This document shows positions 42,622-51,307 of a DNA stretch of 64,000 nt, piece after piece. A program made the position numbers and the translations under genes. This stretch comes from Opitutaceae bacterium (GTDB lineage: Bacteria; Verrucomicrobiota; Verrucomicrobiia; Opitutales; Opitutaceae). The notes under the pieces are model-generated. The model was not told where the DNA came from. It did no database searches and saw only the letters and a program-made list of their open reading frames with translations. The stretch spans positions 62,001 to 126,000 of the forward strand of contig JAEUGY010000103.1 of NCBI GenBank assembly GCA_016794625.1, in the 5' to 3' direction. Every line of letters begins with the position of its first letter. Within the stretch, counting starts at the first letter, position 1.

Positions 42622-44883
42622 ATGAACCCTGCCCCCATCCCACGTACTTGCCGCGGCCTTTCCGCCGTCGCCCTCTGCCTGGCTTCACTCGCCCACGCCC
42701 AGCAAGCCCCCAATCCGGCGGCTCCGCGCTCCAACGAAGAGTCCGCGATCACCCTCGACGTCTTCACGGTGCAGGAGAACCCGGCGCGGGCCTACGGTTC
42801 CTCCAATCTCGCTTCCGCCACGCGTCTGAACACGCCGGCGGAAAACGTGCCGCAGTCGATCAGCGTCATCAACGAGACGCTGCTCAAGGACATGGCCGCG
42901 TATTCCTACGAGCAGGCGGTGCGTTACACGCCAGGCGTGACGCAGCGGCAGAATGTGCAGAACGGGAGTGTGATCCGTGGCTTCATCGTGTCGAATCGCT
43001 ACCGGAACGGTTTCCTCGTCCCGGGCTTCGAAACCGACATGATCAACGTGGACCGCATCGAGATCATCAAGGGGCCCTCCGCCTCGATCGCCGGTTCGTC
43101 GGAGTCCGGTGGTTACGTGAATTTCATCACCAAAAAGCCCCAGCTGAAGGAGTCGATCACCGGCACCGCCACCATGGGCTCGCGCGGATTTCTCCGCGGC
43201 ACGGTGGACGCCACCGGTCCAATCGAGGGCACGGCCATGGCCTACCGGCTGAACGCGATCCACCTGACCTCGGACAGCTGGCGCGACAACGAAAAGATCC
43301 GCAAGACCGCCGTTTATCCGTCCTTCCTCTGGCAGCCGACGCGCAAGACCCAGGTGTCGGTCGACCTGGAGTACTTCGATGGCCTCACGCCGGGCGGCTT
43401 TAGCACACCCTATATTGCTCCAGTGAATACGGTCAATCAGACCGGCACCACCAGCACCTCGCAGGCCGTCGTCATTCCTCCCGGGGTGACTCCGAAGTTC
43501 CGTCTCGGCCAGTGGGCGCCGATGTCAATCAACACCAGCGGCGAGGTGGGCATGGGCAATCGTGCCGAGCTCTACTCGGTCTTCGCCACCATCACGCATC
43601 AGTTCAACGACATATTCGCTGCTCGTCAGGCCGTGTCCTACTTTGACAGCAAGACCAGCGCCTACCGCGGTGTGGTCGCGAACTTTTTCGCCTACAACAG
43701 CAACGGCGAGATCTTCTACGAGCGCAACGCCACCCGCAACACAGGCGAGGCCCAGATCATGCGCGCCCAGGGCGACGTCGTCGGCACCAAAAAATGGCTG
43801 GACGACCAGCTGGGCACGACGGTGCTCGTCGGCTACGACATCGGGCGGACGGACAGCGTCGGCACCACGGCCACGGGCCAGATGGAGGCCTTCGTCATCA
43901 GCAGTCCGGTCTACGGGCTGCCGCTGCGCACGCCGATGGTCAAGACGGTCGACAACACCTCCAAGGGCGGCAGCTTCGGTTACTTCGCCAACGCCCAAAT
44001 CTCCGGCTTCCATGATCGCATCGTCGTCACGGGCGGTCTGCGCCGGGACCAAGGCAAGGCGTCCTGGACCCGCAACAACTTCACCGGCGCCTACACCAAC
44101 GTCCGCAAGACCCCCACGGTCGAGAGCCCCATGTACGGCGTGACCGTCAAGCCGCTGAAGTGGGTCTCCGCCTACATGGTCTACAGCGAGGCCGGCGCCG
44201 CCAGCCGGCAGGTGGCGATCTTCCCCAACATTCCGCTGACGGATTCGCGGCAGATCCTGCGCACGGTGACGCCTCTCACCACCAACGACGAGTTCGGGGT
44301 CAAGGTCAGTCTGCTCGACGGCGCCTTCGCCATCAATGTCGCCCACTTCGAGATCGTCCAGGTCGACAATGTGCGCAACAACACGAGCAACGACATCATC
44401 AATGTGCCCGGCGGCTCGCAGAACATCATCGAGAGCGGCAACACCGCCAAGGGATGGGAAGTGGAGTTCAGCGGCAGCTTGAACCGCAATTTCTCCCTCG
44501 TCGGCGGCTACGCCAATACCAAGACGCAGGCCCCCGGTTTCAAGGAGGACGGTCGTTCGCCGCGCGAAATTCGCGGCATGCCGCGGCACAAGGTCCAGGC
44601 GTTCGCCAAGTATGACTTCACCGGCACGAAAGCCGCCGGTTTCTCCATCCGCGGCGGCGTGGTCTACCAGACCTCCGTCTGGGGTATCGCCGAGAACACC
44701 TACAAGGTCGCCGGCGCCACGCGCTGGGATGTGGGCCTGAATTACCGCCGGAACAACTGGGACTTCGCCCTCACCTGCGAAAACCTGACGGACGTCATCT
44801 TCCCGCAGTCCACGATCGCCCCCGGCAGCAACACGGTCGACGCGCCGCGCACGGTCTACTTCGGTGCGACCTTGAAGTACTGA
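42622..44883 (+). CDS. TonB-dependent receptor of the GntR-linked locus
   Basis: The 753-aa product has a signal peptide (about 1-26, 'LASLAHAQQ'). The plug domain contains 'VPQSISVINETLLKDM', 'YTPGVTQRQNVQNGSVIRGF' in pattern, 'RIEIIKGPSASIAGSSESGGYVNFITKKP' in pattern (key residues E-IKGP-S---G--GG-VN--TK-P). A 22-strand barrel follows, ending in 'YFGATLKY' with a C-terminal aromatic. It resembles the FhuA/FecA-like ('siderophore') class, but in Opitutaceae this class is very expanded and mostly takes up other compounds. Two GntR-operator-like sites precede it, so it probably imports the substrate of this catabolic locus. The start at 42622 is chosen by the signal peptide. Confidence 0.93.
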   Translation: MNPAPIPRTCRGLSAVALCLASLAHAQQAPNPAAPRSNEESAITLDVFTVQENPARAYGSSNLASATRLNTPAENVPQSISVINETLLKDMAAYSYEQAVRYTPGVTQRQNVQNGSVIRGFIVSNRYRNGFLVPGFETDMINVDRIEIIKGPSASIAGSSESGGYVNFITKKPQLKESITGTATMGSRGFLRGTVDATGPIEGTAMAYRLNAIHLTSDSWRDNEKIRKTAVYPSFLWQPTRKTQVSVDLEYFDGLTPGGFSTPYIAPVNTVNQTGTTSTSQAVVIPPGVTPKFRLGQWAPMSINTSGEVGMGNRAELYSVFATITHQFNDIFAARQAVSYFDSKTSAYRGVVANFFAYNSNGEIFYERNATRNTGEAQIMRAQGDVVGTKKWLDDQLGTTVLVGYDIGRTDSVGTTATGQMEAFVISSPVYGLPLRTPMVKTVDNTSKGGSFGYFANAQISGFHDRIVVTGGLRRDQGKASWTRNNFTGAYTNVRKTPTVESPMYGVTVKPLKWVSAYMVYSEAGAASRQVAIFPNIPLTDSRQILRTVTPLTTNDEFGVKVSLLDGAFAINVAHFEIVQVDNVRNNTSNDIINVPGGSQNIIESGNTAKGWEVEFSGSLNRNFSLVGGYANTKTQAPGFKEDGRSPREIRGMPRHKVQAFAKYDFTGTKAAGFSIRGGVVYQTSVWGIAENTYKVAGATRWDVGLNYRRNNWDFALTCENLTDVIFPQSTIAPGSNTVDAPRTVYFGATLKY

Positions 44884-44896
44884 GGAGACTGTCCGC

Positions 44897-47800
44897 TTGC
44901 CGTTGACTCCGTCACGTTCCGGAGCCCTCACCCGCGCCGCCGTCGGCCGCGGGGCCGGGCAGAACGAAACCAAAACCCACGGCTCCGGCCGTGGGTTTTG
45001 TTGTTCCCTCGATCCGGCGCTCCCCCACCGGGCCGCGCAGCCTGGCCGGCGTCCTTGGTTCGCCCTGCTCCTGTCCCTTCTGGCCGGGAGCTCGGCTCTG
45101 CCTCCCGGAGTCGCCGCCGAAACGCCCGGGGTCCCGGAGCGGATCGATTTCAACCGGGATGTCCGTCAGATTCTTTCCAATACGTGCCTCAAGTGTCACG
45201 GGCCCGACGCCAAGGGGAACCCGTCGGGGCTCCGGCTGGATCAGCCGGAGTTCGCCCATGCCCCGCACACGGACAAATCCGGGCGGGTTACCATCGCGCT
45301 GGTTCCGGGCAAACCGGAGGCGTCCGAGGTCTGGCGGCGCATCACCTCGTCCGACCCCGCCGCGGTCATGCCTCCGCGCGACGCGCTGCACCAGCTGTCC
45401 GCCACGGACAAGGCGGTCTTCAAGCGCTGGATCGAACAGGGCGCGGTCTACCAGCCGCACTGGGCCTATCGTGCTCCAGTCAAAGTCGAACCTCCCCGTA
45501 CCCGGGCTGGTCCGGGCACCTCGGTGGTCGTCACGCATCCGGTGGATCGTTTTCTCGGCGCGGCCCTCGACCGTCAGGGCCTGGGTTTCTCCCCGGCGGC
45601 GGATCGGCGCACCTTGCTGCGCCGGTTGAGCCTCGACTTGACCGGTCTTCCGCCGACTCCGGACGAGGTGGAGGCCTTCGTCCGCGATACGCGGCCTGGC
45701 GCCTACGAGGCCCAGGTGGATCGTCTGCTCGGCTCGCCGCACTACGGCGAGCGCATGGCGGTGCCCTGGCTGGATCTCGTCCGTTTCGCCGACTCAACCG
45801 GTCTGCACGGGGACCAGCTGCTCAACAACTTCCCCTACCGGGACTACGTCATCGACTCCTTTAACCGGAACAAGCCGTTCGACGAGTTCACGATCGAGCA
45901 GATCGCCGGGGATCTGCTGCCGCAGGCCTCGGTGGAGCAACAGGTCGCCACGGGGTTCAATCGGCTCAACATGGTCACCCGCGAGGGCGGCGCCCAGGTG
46001 AAGGAATACCTCGCGAAGTACGCCTCGGACCGGGTGCGCACGGTCTCGACCGCCTGGCTGGGCTCCACCCTCGCCTGCGCCGAGTGTCACGATCACAAAT
46101 ACGACCCGTTCACGATTCGCGATTTCTACTCCTTCGCCGCTTACTTCGCCGACGTGAAGCAGTGGGGAGTCTACCGTCACTTCGTCTACACGCCGGAACC
46201 GGAGCTGGCCGTGCACACCGACGACTACCCGTTTCCCCCGGAGATCGAATTCGAAAGCCGCTTCCTGCAGCAGCGCGAAGCCCGGCTGCGCGCCGCGGCC
46301 GAGACCGCCCACCGCGCCGGCGCGGTCTCCCTCCTGTCCACCGCCACCGGGGCCGCCGATGTGAAGGCGTGGGCCCACGAGGTGCAGGCGGTGCTGTCGT
46401 CCCGTCCCGACGGGTGGGTCGTCGCGGTCCCGGAGCGGGTCGACTCCACCAACGGGGTGGTCGGCACGTCGCTGGACGACGGGAGCGTGCGTTTTCAGAA
46501 TCCGAAAGACTTCGCCGAAACCCGGTACAAACATCCGTCCTCGCGTCACGACTTGGTGCTGTCGCCCTCGAACGTGCCTATTTCCACGGTCCGCTTCGAG
46601 GTGCTGCCGGACGAAAGCCACGGCGGTTATGTGACGCGGGATCAGCGGGAACTGTTTGAGGTCAGCGTAACGCTCGCCGTGCGACGGGCCGGGCAGTCCG
46701 CCGAGGAAAAGATCGAACCGGCCGAAGCGTTCGCGACCTGCGAAACCGAGACGTACTTCAATGGCCGTCCGCGGGTGTCGCTGCTCGAAGGCTGGCGCTC
46801 CAGCCGGGCCCTGGCCCGCACCGCGCAGGCGATGGTGTTCCAGCTGCGCCGCCCCCTGGTGCTGGGCGCGGGGGACCGGCTGGTCGCCACGGTCCTGACC
46901 GCACCGGTCAATTTCCACCAGCGCGCCTTCCTGGGCGAGGTCGGCCGTATCCGCTTCTCGGTGTCACCCCTGGCCGCGTTCCTGCCCGGCACTTCTTTGA
47001 CCGGGGACGACCGTGCGGCCTTCGCCGCGGGCGGAGCGTCTCCCGCGCACCTCGAGCGCCTCGCGGTTCACCACTACCGGGCGACACAGGCGTTCGATCA
47101 ACCAGGCGAGCCGGAACGGCTGCGGCACATCCTGGAATGCCGCGGGGGACGGGCCGCCACGATGGTGACCGTCGCCACGACGCCGCTCACCACCCGGGTG
47201 CTGGCCCGCGGCAACTGGCAGGACGAGTCCGGTGAGGTGGTCTCCCCCGCCCCGCCGCGCTTTCTCACCGGCGGCGCCGCTCCGTCGGGCTCCGGCCGGG
47301 AGACGCGGCTCGATCTCGCGCGCTGGCTGGTCTCCCCGTCTAATCCGCTCACCGCCCGCACCTTCGTCAACCGCATCTGGCGGCAGCTGTTTGGCACCGG
47401 GCTGTCCGCGGCCGTCGAGGACCTCGGCATGCAGGGTGAGTATCCGTCCCACCCGGAGCTGCTGGACTGGCTGGCGGTGGAATTCCGCGAAAGCGGCTGG
47501 GACATCAAGAGGCTGATCCGTTTGCTGGTCACCTCCCACGCCTACCAGCAATCCTCCCGCGAACGACCGGAGCTAAGGGACGTGGACCCGCGGAACCGGC
47601 TGCTCGCGCGCCAGTCGGCGCGGCGTCTGGAAGCCGAGTTCGTGCGTGACTACGCCCTCGCCGTCTCCGGGTTGCTGACCCCCGACCTCGGCGGTCCGAG
47701 CGCTTCGCCGTACCAGCCTCCTGGGTACTACGAGCAGTTGAATTTCCCCCTCCGCGACTACATCCCCGACCGCGACGAACAGCAGTACCGCCGCGGACTC

Positions 47801-48235
47801 TACAGTCACTGGCAGCGCACCTTCCTCCACCCGATGCTGGCCAACTTCGACGCCCCGTCGCGCGAGGAGTGCGTGGCGTCGCGCAACGACTCCACCACCC
47901 CGCAGCAGGCGCTGACGCTGCTGAACGACCCGACCTTCGTGGAGGCGGCCCGGGTGCTGGCGGAGTCGTTGCTCCGTCTGCCGGTGGACGAGCGGCTCGA
48001 CGCCGGTTTCCTCCGGGTCCTGGCCCGTCCCCCCGAAGCACGGGAGCGCACATCCCTGGAGGCCTTTCTCACCCAACAACGGGCTGCTTTCCGTGAGCGT
48101 CCCGCGGATGCTCGGGCATTGACGTCGGTCGGTTTCAAGCCGGCGCCGGAGGCGATTGATCGGGTTGAACTCGCCGCCTGGACCGCCGTTGCCCGCGCCT
48201 TGCTCAATCTCAACGAAACGATCGTCCGGTACTGA
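44897..48235 (+). CDS. Planctomycete-type cytochrome: PSCyt1-DUF1549-DUF1553 protein
   Basis: The 1112-aa product has a hydrophobic signal ('RPWFALLLSLLAGSSALPPG', about 52-71), the PSCyt1 heme site CLKCH at 97-101, DUF1549 ('PVDRFLGAALDRQGLGFSPAADRRTLLRRLSLDLTGLPPTPDEV' in pattern) and a second CAECH at 394-398. C-terminal DUF1553 follows with 'NRIWRQLFGTGL', 'SHPELLDWLA' and 'NDPTFVEAAR'. The family is secreted and tied to glycan use in Planctomycetota and Verrucomicrobiota; its reaction is unknown. The only usable start is TTG 44897 (or 44903), with AGGAG nine bases upstream in the receptor's stop region. A terminator-type hairpin then lies inside codons 26-35, which is odd. Confidence 0.88.
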   Translation: MPLTPSRSGALTRAAVGRGAGQNETKTHGSGRGFCCSLDPALPHRAAQPGRRPWFALLLSLLAGSSALPPGVAAETPGVPERIDFNRDVRQILSNTCLKCHGPDAKGNPSGLRLDQPEFAHAPHTDKSGRVTIALVPGKPEASEVWRRITSSDPAAVMPPRDALHQLSATDKAVFKRWIEQGAVYQPHWAYRAPVKVEPPRTRAGPGTSVVVTHPVDRFLGAALDRQGLGFSPAADRRTLLRRLSLDLTGLPPTPDEVEAFVRDTRPGAYEAQVDRLLGSPHYGERMAVPWLDLVRFADSTGLHGDQLLNNFPYRDYVIDSFNRNKPFDEFTIEQIAGDLLPQASVEQQVATGFNRLNMVTREGGAQVKEYLAKYASDRVRTVSTAWLGSTLACAECHDHKYDPFTIRDFYSFAAYFADVKQWGVYRHFVYTPEPELAVHTDDYPFPPEIEFESRFLQQREARLRAAAETAHRAGAVSLLSTATGAADVKAWAHEVQAVLSSRPDGWVVAVPERVDSTNGVVGTSLDDGSVRFQNPKDFAETRYKHPSSRHDLVLSPSNVPISTVRFEVLPDESHGGYVTRDQRELFEVSVTLAVRRAGQSAEEKIEPAEAFATCETETYFNGRPRVSLLEGWRSSRALARTAQAMVFQLRRPLVLGAGDRLVATVLTAPVNFHQRAFLGEVGRIRFSVSPLAAFLPGTSLTGDDRAAFAAGGASPAHLERLAVHHYRATQAFDQPGEPERLRHILECRGGRAATMVTVATTPLTTRVLARGNWQDESGEVVSPAPPRFLTGGAAPSGSGRETRLDLARWLVSPSNPLTARTFVNRIWRQLFGTGLSAAVEDLGMQGEYPSHPELLDWLAVEFRESGWDIKRLIRLLVTSHAYQQSSRERPELRDVDPRNRLLARQSARRLEAEFVRDYALAVSGLLTPDLGGPSASPYQPPGYYEQLNFPLRDYIPDRDEQQYRRGLYSHWQRTFLHPMLANFDAPSREECVASRNDSTTPQQALTLLNDPTFVEAARVLAESLLRLPVDERLDAGFLRVLARPPEARERTSLEAFLTQQRAAFRERPADARALTSVGFKPAPEAIDRVELAAWTAVARALLNLNETIVRY
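44972..45001 (+). terminator. Terminator-like hairpin inside the 5' end of the PSCyt1 gene
   Basis: The perfect 12-bp stem AAAACCCACGGC (44972-44983) / GCCGTGGGTTTT (44988-44999) with a TCCG loop ends in TTTTGTTGTT. It is 89 nt past the TonB receptor stop, where a terminator is expected, yet it falls within the only open frame of the next gene. It may act as a partial terminator or attenuator. Confidence 0.75.
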
Positions 48236-48256
48236 ACCGAACCTGTCGGACCCGCC

Positions 48257-49729
48257 ATGCACACCCCCGACCTCTCGCTCCTCCGTCAACGGCAGATCGC
48301 CTGGTCGCGTCGCACCTTTCTCGGCAAGTCCGCCCAGGCTATAGGCACGCTCGCGCTGGGTTCGCTCTTGGCGCCGCGGTTGATCGGGGCCGGACCCTCG
48401 ACCCCTCCGGCGGCCGACGGTCGTTGGCGTGGCGTGCTCGGCGCGCCTCACTTCCTGCCGCGTGCCAAGCGGATCATCCAGCTCTCCATGGCCGGAGGTC
48501 CGTCCCACATGGAAACCTTCGATCCGAAGCCGCGGTTGAACGCGCTGCATGGGCAGCCGTTTCCGGAGTCGTTCACCCGGGGGCAGCAGCTGGCGCAGCT
48601 GCAGCATGAGCGCGGGGGACTGCGCGCGCGGGGTACCTCGGTGGGGTTTACCCGCTGCGGGCTTTCGGGTCAGATGATCAGCGATCTGCTGCCGTACACG
48701 CAGCGGATTGCCGACGACCTCTGCATCGTGCGGTCGATGCACACCGAGCAGATCAACCATGACCCGGCGCACGCCTTCATGAACGCCGGCTCGATCATCA
48801 AGGGCCGGCCGAGTTTCGGTTCTTGGATACTCTATGGTCTCGGCGCAGAGGCGGACAATCTGCCGGGTTATGTCGTCCTGATGTCCAACGGCCCGGGCAA
48901 CGACCAACCGGTGTCGGCCCGTCAGTGGTCCGCCGGCTTTCTGCCCAGCAAGTTCCAGGGTGTGCAGTTTCAGAGCAAGGGCACTCCGGTCCACTATGTC
49001 GGAAATCCGGACGGGGTCTGCCAGAGCATGCAGCGGCAGCTGATCGATGAGCTGGCCGAGCTGAACGGCTTCTGCGCAGAGCGTACGCTCGACTCAGAAA
49101 TCCAGACGCGGGTGGCCCAGTACGAGCTCGCGTTCAAGATGCAGACGAGCGTTCCGGACCTGGCGGACCTGAGCCGCGAGTCCCAGGCCACGCTCGACCT
49201 CTACGGGGTCAAGCAGGCGGGCGACGGCTCCTTCGCCTCCAACTGCCTGCTCGCGCGGCGCATGATCGAGCGGGGCGTGCGGTTCGTGCAGCTCTACCAT
49301 CGGGGTTGGGACCATCACTCGGAGATCGACAAGAATCTCCCAATCGCCTGCCGGCATGTGGACCAGGCCTCGGCCGCTCTGGTCCAGGATCTCAAGCAAC
49401 GGGGTCTGCTGGAGGACACGCTGGTCATCTGGGGCGGGGAGTTCGGCCGGACTCCGATGGGTCAGGGCACGGGCCGCGACCACCACATCAACGCCTTTTC
49501 GGTCTGGATGGCCGGCGGTGGTATCCGGCCGGGCATCACCTGGGGCTCGACCGACGAACTGGGTTATCGCTACCTGGAGGATGGTCAGCAGATGCACGTC
49601 CACGATCTCCACGCCACCTTGCTCGCGGCGTTCGGCGTGGACCATGAGCGGCTGATTTACCGTTACCAGGGACGCGACTTTCGCCTGACCGACGTGCATG
49701 GCAAGGTGGCCCGTGGGATTCTGGTCTAA
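48257..49729 (+). CDS. DUF1501 domain-containing Tat-exported protein
   Basis: The 490-aa product has a Tat signal 'WSRRTFLGKSAQAIGTLALG' (about 16-35). The DUF1501 fold, related to alkaline phosphatase and sulfatases, shows 'LSMAGGPSHMETFDPKP', 'GYVVLMSNGPGNDQP', 'YHRGWDHHSEIDKNLP', 'VIWGGEFGRTP' and 'GRDHHINAFSVWMAGGGI'. These Asp, His and Glu residues could bind metals as in phosphatases, but no activity has been proven. DUF1501 genes almost always follow PSCyt1/DUF1553 genes, as here (21-bp gap). The pair is thought to act in the periplasm on the same substrate. Confidence 0.92.
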   Translation: MHTPDLSLLRQRQIAWSRRTFLGKSAQAIGTLALGSLLAPRLIGAGPSTPPAADGRWRGVLGAPHFLPRAKRIIQLSMAGGPSHMETFDPKPRLNALHGQPFPESFTRGQQLAQLQHERGGLRARGTSVGFTRCGLSGQMISDLLPYTQRIADDLCIVRSMHTEQINHDPAHAFMNAGSIIKGRPSFGSWILYGLGAEADNLPGYVVLMSNGPGNDQPVSARQWSAGFLPSKFQGVQFQSKGTPVHYVGNPDGVCQSMQRQLIDELAELNGFCAERTLDSEIQTRVAQYELAFKMQTSVPDLADLSRESQATLDLYGVKQAGDGSFASNCLLARRMIERGVRFVQLYHRGWDHHSEIDKNLPIACRHVDQASAALVQDLKQRGLLEDTLVIWGGEFGRTPMGQGTGRDHHINAFSVWMAGGGIRPGITWGSTDELGYRYLEDGQQMHVHDLHATLLAAFGVDHERLIYRYQGRDFRLTDVHGKVARGILV

Positions 49730-49823
49730 GGAGGCGTGTCTTCTTTGTCGTCGTGTCGCTCCGTGACCTCGCTCTTCCTGTCGTGACTCCCGCGGCCTGG
49801 ATCCGGTCCCGGTGACCGTCGCC

Positions 49824-51245
49824 ATGGAATCCTTGCTCCATTTCACCGGGCGCCTGCATCCCGTCGTCGTCCACCTTCCAATCGGGACCTTTGTTCTGCT
49901 GGCGGTGGCCGAGGGGGTGGGATGGCTCCGTCCGTCCACCCGGCTGACTCCTTCGCAACGCACGGTGGTTCTGGCCGTGGGCCTGGTCTCCGCGCTGGCG
50001 GCGGCGGGCTTCGGCTGGCTGCTGGCGCGGGCGGGCGACTACGACGCCACCTTGCTCGAACGGCACCGTTGGCTGGGGACCGGCTTCGCCGGGCTAGCGC
50101 TGGTTTTGTTTTTGCTACGGACGCGTCCGCGGGCCTACGCCGTCGCTCTCGTCACCTCCCTCGCGCTGCTCGGAGCGGCCGGTCACGTGGGCGGTTCCTT
50201 GACGCACGGGTCCGACTTTCTGACCTGGGCCGCCCCGACGTCCCCCACTCCTGTCTATACGGCGCCCGGCGAGGCGAAGGTGTTTGACGACGTTGTCCAC
50301 CCCATCCTGAAGGCGCGCTGCGTCGCCTGCCATGGTCCCGCCAAGAGCCAGGGCGACCTGCGCTACGATACGCGCGACTTTGTGCTGAAGGGCGGAAAAT
50401 CGGGCCCGCTTTTCAAGCCCGGCCCGCCGCCTTCCAGCCTGTTGCTGAAACGCATTCATCTGCCGTTGGAGGCCAAGGAACACATGCCGCCCAAGGGCAA
50501 ACCGCAGCTGACCGACGACGAGGTGGCGTTGCTGGAATGGTGGATCGACGCCGGCGCGCCCGTCGAGGGGCGGGTGGCGGACTTTGCCCCGTCGACCCCG
50601 GTGATGGACCTGGTGGCGGCGCGGGTGGGCGTTCCGCCTGCGCCGCTTCCCGACCGTGCGGCCATGCTCGGTGCCGCGGTGCGTCTGGAGCAGCAGCTGG
50701 GCCTCGTGCTCCGCCCGCTCTCCCAGGACGGACCCTGGCTCGCCGGCAACGCCCGGCTGCGCCGCCCGCCTTTTGGAGACGCCGATCTCGCCGCCCTTGC
50801 CCCGGTGGCCGGCGCCCTGGTCTGGCTCGACCTCGGCGAAACCGCCGTGACGGACGCGGGGCTGGCCGGGTTGGCCGCCATGAAACACCTGCGCCGGCTT
50901 CAACTCGATCACACGGCCGTGACCGGCGCCGGCCTGGCCCATCTTGCCGGGCTGCCGCAACTCGAGTCGCTCAATCTGGTCGGCACGTCCCTGACCGACG
51001 CCGACGTGCCCGCCCTAGCCCGGCTGCCCCGTTTGCGCACGCTCTATGTCTGGAACACGGCGGTGAGTGACGAGGCGCTGGCCGAATTGGCCCGCCTGCG
51101 GACCGACTCACGCAAGATTCTTCGGTGGCGGGCAGACATTTCGGACTTGGAAGCGAGGATTCATTCCGAGACGTTCAAGGTTCATCGCGGCGCTCCGCTG
51201 CCGCCCGCTCCGGTTTCCACCCCGGCGCCGGTCCCCGCTCCCTGA
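49824..51245 (+). CDS. Membrane-anchored cytochrome with leucine-rich repeats
   Basis: The 473-aa product has four transmembrane helices (about 16-125) starting with 'HFTGRLHPVVVHLPIGTFVLLA', like the DUF2231 membrane domain. A PSCyt1 cytochrome domain has heme site CVACH at 166-170 and 'HMPPKGKPQL' as a probable Met ligand. Leucine-rich repeats follow from about 290 to 430 ('LVWLDLGETAVTDAGLAGLAAMKHL', written as the repeat pattern L..L.L..T.VTD.GL..L). A proline-rich tail ends it. It could hold an electron-transfer partner at the membrane. The ATG at 49824 is chosen; a GTG at 49812 is possible. It is third in the rightward gene set. Confidence 0.88.
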   Translation: MESLLHFTGRLHPVVVHLPIGTFVLLAVAEGVGWLRPSTRLTPSQRTVVLAVGLVSALAAAGFGWLLARAGDYDATLLERHRWLGTGFAGLALVLFLLRTRPRAYAVALVTSLALLGAAGHVGGSLTHGSDFLTWAAPTSPTPVYTAPGEAKVFDDVVHPILKARCVACHGPAKSQGDLRYDTRDFVLKGGKSGPLFKPGPPPSSLLLKRIHLPLEAKEHMPPKGKPQLTDDEVALLEWWIDAGAPVEGRVADFAPSTPVMDLVAARVGVPPAPLPDRAAMLGAAVRLEQQLGLVLRPLSQDGPWLAGNARLRRPPFGDADLAALAPVAGALVWLDLGETAVTDAGLAGLAAMKHLRRLQLDHTAVTGAGLAHLAGLPQLESLNLVGTSLTDADVPALARLPRLRTLYVWNTAVSDEALAELARLRTDSRKILRWRADISDLEARIHSETFKVHRGAPLPPAPVSTPAPVPAP

Positions 51246-51307
51246 ACCAGCCCCCCCACGAAATCGTCTCGTCCTTCTGCTTCGTTCCCCGACCGAACTC
51301 GTCTTCC

